From contig JAJDEF010000037.1 in NCBI GenBank assembly GCA_029259945.1, positions 58,169-122,168 on the forward strand: a stretch of DNA of 64,000 bases. The letters run 5' to 3'. This document shows, piece after piece, positions 35,385 to 44,790 of the stretch; within the stretch, counting starts at the first letter, position 1, and each line of letters begins with the position of its first letter. The notes beneath the pieces are model-generated. The model saw only the letters and a program-made list of their open reading frames with translations, had not been told where the DNA came from and ran no database searches. This stretch comes from Planctomycetota bacterium. GTDB lineage: Bacteria > Planctomycetota > Planctomycetia > Pirellulales > Lacipirellulaceae. A program made the translations under genes and the position numbers.

Positions 35385-37640
35385 ATGCCTAATCTTGACG
35401 ACGCGATTCTTCGCCATGTAAACGACCCCAAATATCGGCCCGTCAAGCCGAAAGTCATCGCCAAAAAGCTCGGCCTTGTGGGCGACGACAGCGCGCGACT
35501 CAAACGGTCGATCAGAAAACTGGTCAAAGCCGGCAAGTTGGCCTACGGGCCACAACACTTGGTCTGCCCCATAGCTGCAGAACACCCGGCGGCCAAGGTG
35601 GGCAATGCACCCAAACGCCGCGAGACGTCAAAACATGTCGTCGGCACCTTCCGGCGCGCTCAGGGTGGTTTTGGATTCGTCCGCCCCGAAGGCACTCTGG
35701 CTGCTGACGGACGCGACGCCGATATCTACATCGCGGCCAATTCGGCCGGCGATGCTGTCAGTGGCGACAAGGTGCGTATTCGGCTCAGCGACAAACGTGG
35801 CCGCATGGGCAAATTCGAGGGCCACATTGTCGATGTGGTCGAACGGGTGACCAATCAATTTGTCGGCACCTACCTCGTCCAAGGCGGCATGGGCTTGGTG
35901 CAGGTCGATGGCAAACTGTTTACCAAACCCATCTCGGTCGGCGACCCTGGTGCCAAGGGCGCGCAAGTCGACGACAAAGTTGTCCTCGAGATGGTGCGCT
36001 TTCCGTCGCACGTCCACGATGGCGAAGGGGTGATTGTCGACATCCTCGGTCAACGGGGCGATCCTGGCGTCGACACCCTCTCGATCATTCACGAATTCAA
36101 CCTGCCCGGCGACTTCAACGAATCGACCTTAGAAAACTCGCGTCAGCAGGCAGAAAAATTCGACGAGTCGATCGGCCCTCGCCGCCACGATCTTACGGCC
36201 GAGACGATCATCACCATCGATCCCGCCACGGCACGCGACTTCGACGACGCCATCTCGCTCGAAAAAACAGACAACGGCCATTGGGTTCTTGGCGTTCATA
36301 TTGCCGACGTCTCGCACTTTGTCCGTCCCAAGACGGCCCTCGACCGCGAAGCGCACGATCGCGCTACCAGCGTCTATTTGCCCGACCAAGTGATCCCCAT
36401 GCTGCCAGAGATTATTTCCAACAACCTGGCCAGTCTGCAGCCTGGCAAAGTCCGTTACGCGATGACCGCCCGAATCGAGTTCAGCCCCGAAGGCCAGCGG
36501 ATCGCCACCGACGTCACCAAAACGGCCATCAAAAGTTGCCGACGCTTTGCGTACGAAGAAGTCGACAGCTTTCTCGCCGACCGCTCAGGCTGGAAAAAAA
36601 AGCTTGTCCCAGAAGTCCATTCGCTACTCGGGCGTATGCACGAACTGGCGATGATGCTCCGTGGCCGGCGCATGGAGCGTGGCTCGCTCGAGCTTTCGAT
36701 GCCTGAACTCAGCATCGATCTCAATGCAGATGGCCAAGTTACTGGCGCGCACCTGGAAGAAAACACCGAGAGCCACCAAATTATCGAGGAGTTCATGCTC
36801 GCCGCCAACGAGGCCGTTGCCGAGATGCTTTTCGATAATGGCTTGCTGTTTCTTCGCCGCGTGCATGGCTCACCCGACCCGCGAAAGCTCAAAGCACTCA
36901 ACGAATTCGTCAAAGACCTTGGCCTCAAGGCAGAAAGCCTCGAAAGCCGCTTCGCGCTGCAAGATTTGCTCGAAAGTGTGAAGGGCGACTCGCGTGAAGG
37001 TGCGGTCAACTACGCCATCCTTCGCTCGATGCAACGCGCCACCTACAGCCCCGAAGAAGAAGGCCACTACGCCCTGGCCAGCGATTGCTACTGCCATTTC
37101 ACTTCGCCCATTCGACGCTACCCCGATCTCACGATCCACCGTCTGATCGACGCGGTGAACCGCGGCAAGCCTCCTGAGCAACATCTGAACGAACTATTCA
37201 CCGAAGGCGACCATTGCAGCGAACGCGAACAACGGGCCACCGCGGCTGAACGCGAACTCAAAAAAGTCAAACTCCTCAACTTTTTTAAGGATAAGATCGG
37301 CACCAAGCTCGAGGGCATCGTCACGGGCGTCGAAAGCTTCGGCCTGTTTGTGATGGGCACCGAACTTCCGGCCGAGGGCTTCGTTCATATTAGTGCTTTG
37401 ACAGACGATTACTATCGCTTCGACAAGGCGGGCCACGTCATGCAAGGCTCCCGATCAGGCAACGCCTACCGCCTAGGCGATCCAGTGCAGGTCGCCGTCG
37501 CTGCGGTGGACGTCGAACGCCGCGAGCTCGATTTCCGCATGCTTGGTAAGCAAGGCAAACCCTCCCGAGCCAAGGCCGCCAAACGCAAACCGACCAAGCG
37601 AGCTAAGCCAAAGGGAAAAGGTCGAAAAAAACGTCGCTAA
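35385..37640 (+). CDS. rnr: Ribonuclease R
   Basis: An RNB-family 3'-5' exoribonuclease for structured RNA. In order: an N-terminal winged-helix-like region, cold-shock/OB domains (GTFRRAQGGFGFVRP), the catalytic RNB domain with TIDPATARDFDDAI containing the metal-binding Asp residues, a C-terminal S1 domain (FFKDKIGTKLEGIVTGVESFGLF), and a Lys/Arg-rich tail ending RKKRR. Length 751 is normal. The ATG at 35385 lies 9 nt after the YhaM-like gene. Confidence 0.96.
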   Translation: MPNLDDAILRHVNDPKYRPVKPKVIAKKLGLVGDDSARLKRSIRKLVKAGKLAYGPQHLVCPIAAEHPAAKVGNAPKRRETSKHVVGTFRRAQGGFGFVRPEGTLAADGRDADIYIAANSAGDAVSGDKVRIRLSDKRGRMGKFEGHIVDVVERVTNQFVGTYLVQGGMGLVQVDGKLFTKPISVGDPGAKGAQVDDKVVLEMVRFPSHVHDGEGVIVDILGQRGDPGVDTLSIIHEFNLPGDFNESTLENSRQQAEKFDESIGPRRHDLTAETIITIDPATARDFDDAISLEKTDNGHWVLGVHIADVSHFVRPKTALDREAHDRATSVYLPDQVIPMLPEIISNNLASLQPGKVRYAMTARIEFSPEGQRIATDVTKTAIKSCRRFAYEEVDSFLADRSGWKKKLVPEVHSLLGRMHELAMMLRGRRMERGSLELSMPELSIDLNADGQVTGAHLEENTESHQIIEEFMLAANEAVAEMLFDNGLLFLRRVHGSPDPRKLKALNEFVKDLGLKAESLESRFALQDLLESVKGDSREGAVNYAILRSMQRATYSPEEEGHYALASDCYCHFTSPIRRYPDLTIHRLIDAVNRGKPPEQHLNELFTEGDHCSEREQRATAAERELKKVKLLNFFKDKIGTKLEGIVTGVESFGLFVMGTELPAEGFVHISALTDDYYRFDKAGHVMQGSRSGNAYRLGDPVQVAVAAVDVERRELDFRMLGKQGKPSRAKAAKRKPTKRAKPKGKGRKKRR

Positions 37641-37751
37641 AGCGACGTCAGGAAGCTGCTAGCCTCAGACTTTCGCTGCCCCTAGAAGCTCTCTGGCAAA
37701 CCAGTAGAATGGCGGTTCTAGCTTCGACTTGTTTCACCTTTCGATTGCCCC

Positions 37752-38873
37752 ATGTCCGACAATTCAACACCAGCGAAAACGCCGCTCTACGATTGGCACG
37801 CCGACAACGGCGGCCGAATGGTCGACTTCGCCGGCTGGTTGATGCCCGTGCAATATCGTTCGATTGTCGAAGAGCATCAAGCAACGCGTAACGCGGTCGG
37901 CTTGTTCGACATCTCGCACATGGGCCGATTGCTGATCGATGGCCCCGACGCTGCATCGTTTCTTGATTCGCTGCTGACCCGTTCAGTCGTCGACATGAAA
38001 CCGCACCAAATTCGCTACTCGTTGGTCTGCAACGAACAAGGCGGCATCCTCGACGATGTGCTGACTTATCGGGTCGTCCTCGACGCCGATCAATCCTCGG
38101 GCTTCGGCTTGGTGGTCAACGCCAGCAATCGCGAGAAAATCGTCGCGTGGTTACAAAGCCAAGTTGCAGACCGCTCGGTGGAGATTCGAGACGTCACCAC
38201 CGAATACGCCATGATCGCTTTGCAAGGCCCCAAGGCCATCGAGCTACTCGATCCGCTGACCCCCTTCGAGTTGACCTCGATGCGTTACTACACCGGTCAG
38301 CTCATGGAATTCGATGGTGCCGAATGCTTCGTCAGTCGCACCGGCTACACCGGCGAAGATGGCTGCGAAATTATTTGCGAAGCGGATAAAATCGTCGGCA
38401 TCTGGCAACGGCTGATCGACGAAGCCCACAAAATTGGCGGCAGCGCAGTAGGCCTTGCCGCTCGCGATACGCTACGACTCGAAGCCGGCATGCCGTTGTA
38501 TGGCCACGAGTTGTCCGAATCGATCAACCCCGTCGAAGCAGGCCTCGACTTTGCTATCAATTTGCAAAACCGAGACTTCGTCGGCAAAGACGCCCTGGTC
38601 GAATTCCGCAAGAAGGGCCAATCACGGGTTCGAGTCGGACTTCAGCTAGAAGATCGGCGCGTTCCGCGCGAAGGTTGCCGCCTATTGCGCGGAGACAGCG
38701 AAATCGGCGTCGTCACGAGCGGCACCTTCTCGCCCACCTTCGAGCGGCCTATCGCCATGGGTTACGTGAAGGACACCGTCGCTGCACCGGGCACCACGCT
38801 GACGGTCGACATTCGGGGCAAAGAACACTCGGCAACCGTCGTCCCTTTGCCTTTTTACGAACGCGGGAAATAA
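37752..38873 (+). CDS. gcvT: Glycine cleavage system T protein (aminomethyltransferase)
   Basis: GcvT takes the aminomethyl group from the H protein and makes methylene-THF and ammonia. The 373-residue protein begins with the tail of TPLYDWHADNGGRMVDFAGW, has the folate-binding SHMGRLLI-type motif (FDISHMGR), and the later ALQGPKA and GYTGEDGCE loops are intact. It heads the gcv operon. No glycine-riboswitch fold was recognised in the 110 nt upstream. Confidence 0.96.
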   Translation: MSDNSTPAKTPLYDWHADNGGRMVDFAGWLMPVQYRSIVEEHQATRNAVGLFDISHMGRLLIDGPDAASFLDSLLTRSVVDMKPHQIRYSLVCNEQGGILDDVLTYRVVLDADQSSGFGLVVNASNREKIVAWLQSQVADRSVEIRDVTTEYAMIALQGPKAIELLDPLTPFELTSMRYYTGQLMEFDGAECFVSRTGYTGEDGCEIICEADKIVGIWQRLIDEAHKIGGSAVGLAARDTLRLEAGMPLYGHELSESINPVEAGLDFAINLQNRDFVGKDALVEFRKKGQSRVRVGLQLEDRRVPREGCRLLRGDSEIGVVTSGTFSPTFERPIAMGYVKDTVAAPGTTLTVDIRGKEHSATVVPLPFYERGK

Positions 38874-38904
38874 ACATAAATACTACGCTCAGGAATAATC
38901 GAAT

Positions 38905-39303
38905 ATGAATCCAGAACAACTGCTCTTTGCCAAAACCCACGAATGGATCGCCGTCGCCGAAGAGGATGGCACTAAAATTGCCACCCTCGGCCTCTCGGCT
39001 TTCGCCATCGAAGCGCTGACCGATCTCGTCTACATCGATCTCCCTGCCGTTGGCCGCAAGGTCGAAGCAGAACAACCTTTCTGTGAAGTCGAGTCGGTAA
39101 AAGCGGTGAGCGACATCTACGCACCCGTCGAAGGCGAAGTGATTGCCGTGAACGATGCCCTACCCAACGCCCTAGAAACTCTCGGCGACGACCCCTACGA
39201 CGCTGGCTGGATCGCAAAAATAAAAATCACCGACGAGGCCGGCCTCAACAACTTACTCGATCACGCCGCCTACCAAAAACAATGCAACGAGGAAGCGCAT
39301 TAG
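38905..39303 (+). CDS. gcvH: Glycine cleavage system H protein
   Basis: The lipoyl-bearing shuttle of glycine cleavage. The 132-residue protein carries the lipoylation Lys66 in CEVESVKAVSDIYAP and the conserved THEWI near the start. It follows gcvT by 31 nt. Lipoate is presumably attached by the ligase encoded at 42360. Confidence 0.96.
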   Translation: MNPEQLLFAKTHEWIAVAEEDGTKIATLGLSAFAIEALTDLVYIDLPAVGRKVEAEQPFCEVESVKAVSDIYAPVEGEVIAVNDALPNALETLGDDPYDAGWIAKIKITDEAGLNNLLDHAAYQKQCNEEAH

Positions 39304-39320
39304 GGAAATGACAAAGCACG

Positions 39321-39402
39321 AATGACGAATGACAAAAATCTATTTGGTCGAGCGTCACTTTAAGTATTATTTCCCCTCCCAATAATTTCGTCATTCGTCA
39401 TT
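39321..39402. repeat. Inverted repeat between gcvH and gcvPA
   Basis: AATGACGAATGAC (39321-39333) and GTCATTCGTCATT (39390-39402) are perfect complements 56 nt apart, in a locally A+T-rich 120-nt gap that interrupts the operon. Tandem GAATGAC-type units look like a dispersed repeat. Confidence 0.6.
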
Positions 39403-39425
39403 AAAGAATTCGACATTCACCACCC

Positions 39426-40793
39426 ATGCCTTACCTCTACAACACGCCTGAAGATCAGCAGGCCATGCTCGAAGCGATCGGTGTTGAATCGATGGACGAG
39501 CTCTTTGATCCCATCCCCGCCGAGTTGCAGCTCGATCGCCCGCTCGATTTGCCGCCCGCAATGTCTGAGATGGAACTGGACAAACATCTCAGCACCCTCG
39601 CGGCCAAAAATCGTCACGCTGGTCAGGTTGTCTGTTTTCTTGGCGGCGGTTGCTACGATCATTTCGTCCCTGCCGTCGTCGATGCCGTGGCTTCGCGCAG
39701 CGAGTTTTACACCTCGTACACGCCTTATCAGGCCGAAGCGAGCCAAGGCAATCTGCAAGTGGTCTTCGAATATCAATCAATGATCTCGCGGCTGTCGGGC
39801 ATGGATGTCTCGAACGCCAGCCTCTACGACGGTGCCAGCGCCGCCGCCGAAGCCGTTCTGATGGCGATCACCGCAACGCGCCGACACGGCAAAATTGTCG
39901 TCGCTGGTAGCGTGCATCCCGAATACCGCACGACGATTGCTACCTATCTCGAAAATCTAGAAACCGATCTGGTCACGGTCGACACACCCGGCGGAGTAAT
40001 CGATCCCGACCTATTGGCCGCCGCCATCGACGACACCACCGCGGCCGTCGTCCTGCAACAGCCCAACTTTTTCGGGTGCCTCGAAGATGGCCATCGGGTC
40101 GCGCAAATTGCCAAAGACGCCGGCGCACTGCTCATCACCGCGTTCGACCCCATCAGCCTAGGAATTCTTGCGCGCCCCGGCGACTACGGCACCAACATCG
40201 CAGTGGCCGAAGGCCATTCGCTCGGCACGCCCATGTCCTACGGCGGGCCTTTCCTCGGCATCATGGCCTGCGACCAAAATCTTGTGCGTCGCATGCCTGG
40301 CCGCATCGCGGGTCACACGGTCGACCGTCACGGCAATCCCTGTTACGTACTCACCATGCAAACTCGCGAGCAGCACATCCGCCGCGAAAAAGCGACCAGC
40401 AATGTCTGCACCAATCAAGGATTATTCGCACTCCGGGCTACGGTCTACCTCGCACAACTCGGCCCACAAGGGCTCCGCGAAACGGCCAACCTCTGCCTGC
40501 AGAAATCGCTCTACGCCGCCGAGCAACTCGTCGCCCACGACCGTTTTTCGCTCGCTTTTGAAGCGCCTACGTTCAAAGAGTTTGTCATCCGCGATGCTGA
40601 GAATGATGTCGAGGGGCTACTGAAAACGGCCCAACAAAATGGAATTCTCGCGGGCGTCCCGCTGGGCCAATGGTACCCCGAACTGGCCGACTGTTTTCTT
40701 GTAGCGGTCACAGAAAAACGCACGAAGGATGAAATTGACTCACTGGTTTCCTCGTTAACCAACAGCTCGACTCCAGTCCACGCACCCGTCTAA
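39426..40793 (+). CDS. gcvPA: Glycine dehydrogenase (decarboxylating) subunit 1
   Basis: The N-terminal half of a split P protein, which decarboxylates glycine with PLP and passes aminomethyl to H. The 455-residue protein starts MPYLYNTPEDQQAMLEAIG, and includes SMISRLSGMDVSNASLYDGA and the GTPMSYGGPFLGIMA segment. It contains no PLP Lys; that is on GcvPB. Its stop is 16 nt before gcvPB. Confidence 0.96.
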   Translation: MPYLYNTPEDQQAMLEAIGVESMDELFDPIPAELQLDRPLDLPPAMSEMELDKHLSTLAAKNRHAGQVVCFLGGGCYDHFVPAVVDAVASRSEFYTSYTPYQAEASQGNLQVVFEYQSMISRLSGMDVSNASLYDGASAAAEAVLMAITATRRHGKIVVAGSVHPEYRTTIATYLENLETDLVTVDTPGGVIDPDLLAAAIDDTTAAVVLQQPNFFGCLEDGHRVAQIAKDAGALLITAFDPISLGILARPGDYGTNIAVAEGHSLGTPMSYGGPFLGIMACDQNLVRRMPGRIAGHTVDRHGNPCYVLTMQTREQHIRREKATSNVCTNQGLFALRATVYLAQLGPQGLRETANLCLQKSLYAAEQLVAHDRFSLAFEAPTFKEFVIRDAENDVEGLLKTAQQNGILAGVPLGQWYPELADCFLVAVTEKRTKDEIDSLVSSLTNSSTPVHAPV

Positions 40794-40809
40794 ACCAATC
40801 GTCTGCACT

Positions 40810-42357
40810 ATGCGAAACACGCAAGATACCCAATCGATCTTCGAACTCTCAAAACCTGGCCGACGTGCCGCGCGGCTGCCAGAGTGCGATGTGCCCGAAT
40901 GTTCGCTCCGCGAGTTGCTTCCGGCCAAGATGGTTGCCGACGCGCCCCCTGCTCTGCCCGAGCTTTCTGAGCCGGCCATCGTGCGCCACTTCGTTAATCT
41001 TTCGACACTCAACATGTCGGTCGACACCCACTTCTACCCGCTCGGCTCTTGTACCATGAAGTACAACCCCAAGCGAAACGAACGCGCCGCAGCCATGCCA
41101 GGGTTCGCCGACCTGCACCCCTACCAGCCCGAAGATACGCTGCAGGGCATGTTGCAAATGCTTTATGAGATGCAAGAAACCCTGCAAGAAATTTCGGGCC
41201 TCGACGCCTGCTCACTGCAACCGGCCGCCGGTGCCCATGGCGAACTAACGGCCCTGCTGGTTGCCGCCGCCTACTTTCGCGATATCGGTGAGGTGCGTAC
41301 CAAGGTGCTCGTCCCCGACAACGCACATGGCACCAACCCAGCTAGCGCTGCCATGGCCGGCTTTGAATCGGTCACCGTAAAAACCACCGTCGACGGTTTC
41401 GTTGACCTAAGCGACTTGGCCGCCAAGCTCGACGACCAAGTCGCCGTGTTCATGATCACCAACCCCAGCACGCTTGGGCTCTTCGAACCCAACATGCGCA
41501 CGGTAGCCGACGAAGTTCATGCCCACGGCGGGTTAATTTATCTTGATGGGGCTAACATGAACGCCATCCTCGGAATCACGCGTCCCGGCGACTGGTCTCC
41601 TGGAAAAGGGGGTGCCGACATGCAGCACTATAACCCCCACAAAACTTTTAGCGGCCCTCACGGCGGAGGCGGGCCAGGCGCTGGCCCAATCTGTGTCACG
41701 AAAAAGCTTGCGCCTTATTTGCCGGTGCCTGTTGTTGTCAGAGAGGCGCGAGTTGCGAGGCGCGAGGCGCTAGAAAATGACGTAAAAGATAACAACTCGC
41801 GCCCCGCGCCTCATGACTCACAACTCTTCCGCTACTCACTTGATTTCGATCAACCCAAAACCATCGGCCGCGTGCGGGCATTCTTTGGCAACGTCGGCGT
41901 GTTGCTTCGAGCCTACGCTTATATCCGCACCCACGGCCCAGACGGACTGCGGCGAGTTTCTGAAAACGCGGTGCTCAACGCCAATTACTTGCTCAGCCGA
42001 GTGGCCCATTTCCTACCCGTGCCGCAAGGCCGCCGTTGTATGCACGAGTTTGTCGCCTCGGCAAGCCAACTCAAACGCGACAAAAATATCGCGGCGATGG
42101 ACATCGCCAAACGATTACTCGATTATGGATATCACGCGCCGACGGTTTACTTCCCGTTGACGGTTCCCGAAGCGATGATGATCGAGCCAACCGAATCGGA
42201 AAGCAAAGAAACGCTCGACGCCTTCACCGAGGTGCTGTTCCGTATCACCGAAGAAGATGCCGACCTGCTACACGATGCTCCGCACACCACCGCAGTAAGC
42301 CGTCCCGACGAAGTCCGCGCGGCTCGCCAACCCGTGCTCACCTACAGCGCCGAATAA
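40810..42357 (+). CDS. gcvPB: Glycine dehydrogenase (decarboxylating) subunit 2 with in-frame repeat insertion
   Basis: The PLP-binding half of the split P protein. The PLP Lys is in NPHKTFSGPHGGGGPG. Between LPVPVV and LDFDQPKTIGRVRAF, where the family has about 10 residues, this protein has about 36, roughly residues 311-337 being extra (VREARVARREALENDVKD and following). The DNA of the extra part is an imperfect palindrome (41731-41824). The reading frame is kept, so the protein is probably functional. gcvPA precedes it by 16 nt and the lipoate ligase follows after 2 nt. Confidence 0.95.
   Translation: MRNTQDTQSIFELSKPGRRAARLPECDVPECSLRELLPAKMVADAPPALPELSEPAIVRHFVNLSTLNMSVDTHFYPLGSCTMKYNPKRNERAAAMPGFADLHPYQPEDTLQGMLQMLYEMQETLQEISGLDACSLQPAAGAHGELTALLVAAAYFRDIGEVRTKVLVPDNAHGTNPASAAMAGFESVTVKTTVDGFVDLSDLAAKLDDQVAVFMITNPSTLGLFEPNMRTVADEVHAHGGLIYLDGANMNAILGITRPGDWSPGKGGADMQHYNPHKTFSGPHGGGGPGAGPICVTKKLAPYLPVPVVVREARVARREALENDVKDNNSRPAPHDSQLFRYSLDFDQPKTIGRVRAFFGNVGVLLRAYAYIRTHGPDGLRRVSENAVLNANYLLSRVAHFLPVPQGRRCMHEFVASASQLKRDKNIAAMDIAKRLLDYGYHAPTVYFPLTVPEAMMIEPTESESKETLDAFTEVLFRITEEDADLLHDAPHTTAVSRPDEVRAARQPVLTYSAE
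41731..41824. repeat. G+C-rich palindromic element inserted in frame in gcvPB
   Basis: The left side has GAGGCGCGAGTTGCGAGGCG and the right side CAACTCGCGCCCCGCGCC, with several complementary segments and outer arms GTTGTTGTCAGAGAGGCGCG against CGCGCCTCATGACTCACAAC. The extra length is close to a multiple of three (about 78 nt), adding roughly 26 residues to GcvPB without a stop. Confidence 0.7.
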
Positions 42358-42359
42358 CC

Positions 42360-43160
42360 ATGCTCGCAGAGATACGCTCCCTCTGCCATCTGATCGTCGA
42401 TCCACCTGCCGACGGTGCCTGGAACATGGCCGTCGACGAAGCACTGCTCGACTCGGCGGCAACCACACACACCCCGACCCTACGTTTCTATCAATGGAAA
42501 CGTCCCACGCTTTCACTCGGCTACTTCCAACACCATGCCGACCGAAAAAGTCATCCCGCAAGTTGCGAAGTCGACATCGTTCGTCGCCTGAGTGGCGGGG
42601 GCGCCATCCTCCACGATCAAGAACTCACCTACAGCCTAGTCCTGCCTGTGAATCATTCACTAGCAGAAACTCAAACTCTTTATCAAACGATTCATCAGGC
42701 GATCGCTCGTTACTTAGCCGAGCAGATCGCGAAGTCCACGACACCCTGGCAACCAACGCTCTGCACCGCTTCCCCGAAAGCTGACGCTTACACCGAACCG
42801 TTCCTTTGCTTTCAGCGGCGCGCCATCGGCGATGTTCTTTTAGAATCCACAGCTAGTTCTTCTCCTGCAACCAACCACAAAATCGTAGGCAGCGCCCAAC
42901 GCCGACGCCGCGGAGCGATTCTCCAGCATGGCAGCATCCTGCTAAGCCGTTCGCCTGCTGCCTCTGAACTACTTGGGTTTTCTGACCTAACAGGCATCCG
43001 TGTGTCTGCAAATCTGGCCGCCGATCATCTACAGCACACGTTTGCCAACGCCTTAAACGTCCGGCTAGAAAAATCTGATCTTCAAGAGGATGTCGCAAAA
43101 GCCACCCAAAAAATTCTCCAAACGCGATACAGCAACTCCGATTGGCTAGAACGCCGCTAG
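42360..43160 (+). CDS. Lipoate-protein ligase/lipoyltransferase family protein
   Basis: A 266-residue protein of the LplA/LipB/LipM fold. The signature VRRLSGGGAILHDQELTYSL matches the RRxSGGGAVxHD lipoate/octanoate-binding motif, and HKIVGSAQRRRRGAILQHGSIL matches the Lys-containing GSAQ-R-x-G-x-LQHG segment. It would transfer octanoyl or lipoyl groups to carrier proteins such as GcvH encoded upstream. Start is the ATG at 42360, two nt after gcvPB; frames continuing from upstream are not coding. LipM-type octanoyl transferase and LplA-type ligase cannot be told apart by eye. Confidence 0.88.
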   Translation: MLAEIRSLCHLIVDPPADGAWNMAVDEALLDSAATTHTPTLRFYQWKRPTLSLGYFQHHADRKSHPASCEVDIVRRLSGGGAILHDQELTYSLVLPVNHSLAETQTLYQTIHQAIARYLAEQIAKSTTPWQPTLCTASPKADAYTEPFLCFQRRAIGDVLLESTASSSPATNHKIVGSAQRRRRGAILQHGSILLSRSPAASELLGFSDLTGIRVSANLAADHLQHTFANALNVRLEKSDLQEDVAKATQKILQTRYSNSDWLERR

Positions 43161-43509
43161 AGCACGACAATAGAATCTGTCGATGTTCCCTAAAGATAGT
43201 AGACGCAAAGGGTTCTCTCTCCAGAACCAGATTATCAAGATGGAAGGCCAGTAATCCACCCCGTAGGGGGGTTCTAGGTCGGCTCCGCCGGGATAGAATT
43301 CTTCGCACTCCCAAACAAGGTTTTACTTTGTTTCGGCGTACCGGGACGAGGTTTGCTTGCTATGATGGTAGCAGCACCGTGGGGGTGTAATCCGAAAACT
43401 TCCTGTCCCTGGTTGGAGAGGAAGTCTTGGAGATATTTCCCGCCATCCTCCTGGGGAGGGTTCGTTCGTGGCGGTTGAATAGTGTTTGTCGACTCAAAAA
43501 TTGGCGGCC
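43161..43509 (+). other. Intergenic region upstream of FHA gene
   Basis: This 349-nt gap has no convincing gene. It contains CCACCCCGTAGGGGGGTTCTA (43256 onward) and ACTTCCTGTCCCTGG...GGAAGT near 43400-43425 as hairpins. A TTG at 43486, in frame with the FHA gene, is a possible earlier start. Confidence 0.4.
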
Positions 43510-44193
43510 ATGGACGTTGTTCTAAAAGTACTGGAAGGTGCCAAATCGGGCGCGAAAGTTGCTATCAAGAAAGAACAATTCTTGATCGGGCGGAGCCAGA
43601 AGTGCCACCTTTGCGTCGGTAGCACAGCCGTTAGCCGCAAGCACTGTGTCATCAATCGTCATAGTGCTTCGGTCACGATCAAAGATCTTGGTAGCCGCAA
43701 CGGCACGCTCGTCAACGACCAACGAATCACCGAAGAATTCGAAATCTCCTCCGGTGACGAAATCGTTGTCGGACCGCTTCGTTTTCAAATCACCATCAGC
43801 ACTGGGATCAGCAATCGCAAACGGTCCAAGGTAAAATCGGTTGCCGAGGCGGTTGAACGTACCGCTTCCACAAGCGATTCGCGTGTTCAAGAAGACGACA
43901 TTACTCAATGGTTGATCGACCCCGAATCCTCCTCAAGTGCCGTGACCGAAACGCAAACGATTCAGACAGACGACACCCACGCTGCAGGCCTCCAGCAAGA
44001 ATTGGCGAAGAGCGACACGACTGAAGAAAACCTAGTGAAAGACGACTCTGAAGCTGCAGAAGAAGAATCGACGGACGAAAAAAATAAGAAAAAAGCACCC
44101 GGCAAGCTCCCACCAATCAAAAAAGAACCTGACTCGAAGGATAGCCGCGAAGCTGCGGTTGCTGCACTCCGTAACTTTAATCGACGGCATTAA
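43510..44193 (+). CDS. FHA-domain protein with charged tail
   Basis: Residues 1-105 form a forkhead-associated phosphothreonine-binding domain: FLIGRSQKCHLCVGS, VSRKHCVI and LGSRNGTLVNDQRI carry the expected Gly-Arg, Ser-x-x-His and Asn residues. The remainder (about 120 residues) is acidic then lysine-rich, low complexity, with repeated Glu/Asp and KNKKKAPGKLPPIKKE. The protein may dock with Ser/Thr kinases such as the one at 56125, an inference. The ATG at 43510 gives MDVVLKVLEGAKSG; the TTG at 43486 would add eight residues. Confidence 0.85.
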   Translation: MDVVLKVLEGAKSGAKVAIKKEQFLIGRSQKCHLCVGSTAVSRKHCVINRHSASVTIKDLGSRNGTLVNDQRITEEFEISSGDEIVVGPLRFQITISTGISNRKRSKVKSVAEAVERTASTSDSRVQEDDITQWLIDPESSSSAVTETQTIQTDDTHAAGLQQELAKSDTTEENLVKDDSEAAEEESTDEKNKKKAPGKLPPIKKEPDSKDSREAAVAALRNFNRRH

Positions 44194-44202
44194 TCGAGCA
44201 GC

Positions 44203-44234
44203 AAAAAAGCCAGAGGATTTCCATCCCCTGGCTT
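44203..44234 (-). terminator. Rho-independent terminator of the Lys-rich protein gene
   Basis: On the minus strand, AAGCCAG and CTGGCTT stems around a GG-containing loop are followed by TTTTTT (plus-strand AAAAAA at 44203-44208). It stands between the two convergent genes and would also weakly stop the FHA transcript. Confidence 0.75.
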
Positions 44235-44262
44235 GATGCCACATCAAAAATTTGTTGACCGC

Positions 44263-44790
44263 TTAGCAAAGGCTTTCGCCAGCTGCTGTGTGTTCAAACT
44301 CTTCGCTCAAGTCCTCATCTTCCTCGAAGCCCGGCACGTCACTAGCTTCAGTAGTTTCCTCTACCTCGGGACGAACCACCGCCATTTCTGCGGGAGTCAG
44401 TTTCACGTAGCTCAATCCACGTAGCACTTCTAAGACCTCGCTGCACGTCGGAAACATGCGACCGCTAGTGCGCTTGTACTGATCCAATGCATTCATAAAT
44501 TCCACCTCGTCAACGCTGTAGTCGCGTTCGCAAGTCGTGGGATCGATCTGGCGACGACGTTGCACCTTTTCACGCCGTTCTAGCTGAGGGGGCTTCACCA
44601 CTTCGGTTTTGTTAGATTCACTACGACCAGCCTTGCGTCGGCGGTCGATCGTCACCTCGGCATCGCCAGCCTTGGGCGACTTGGCTTTCTTGCTGGTCGT
44701 TTTCTTCTTCGCCGAAGTGATCTTCTTCGCAGGAGATTTCTTCGCGAGAGACTTGGTCGATTTGGCTTTTGGCTTGGTCTTCGTCGGCAT
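44263..44790 (-). CDS. Lys-rich small protein, conserved-type C-terminal domain
   Basis: The first 45 residues are almost pure Lys/Ala/Ser/Thr ([14 protein letters not shown] and similar), resembling the tail of the EndoIII-like protein at 26699. The rest has [20 protein letters not shown] and [29 protein letters not shown], then an acidic end. The segment with the [11 protein letters not shown] residues has the style of a conserved planctomycete domain of unknown role. DNA or RNA binding is suggested by the basic half. No function assigned. Confidence 0.7.
   Translation of the reverse strand: MPTKTKPKAKSTKSLAKKSPAKKITSAKKKTTSKKAKSPKAGDAEVTIDRRRKAGRSESNKTEVVKPPQLERREKVQRRRQIDPTTCERDYSVDEVEFMNALDQYKRTSGRMFPTCSEVLEVLRGLSYVKLTPAEMAVVRPEVEETTEASDVPGFEEDEDLSEEFEHTAAGESLC

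Noticed and set aside
37641-37751. Glycine riboswitch upstream of gcvT
   Set aside because: The gap is short, and although CTCTCTGGCAAACCAG vaguely recalls a riboswitch segment, the paired aptamer helices and the conserved core were not found.
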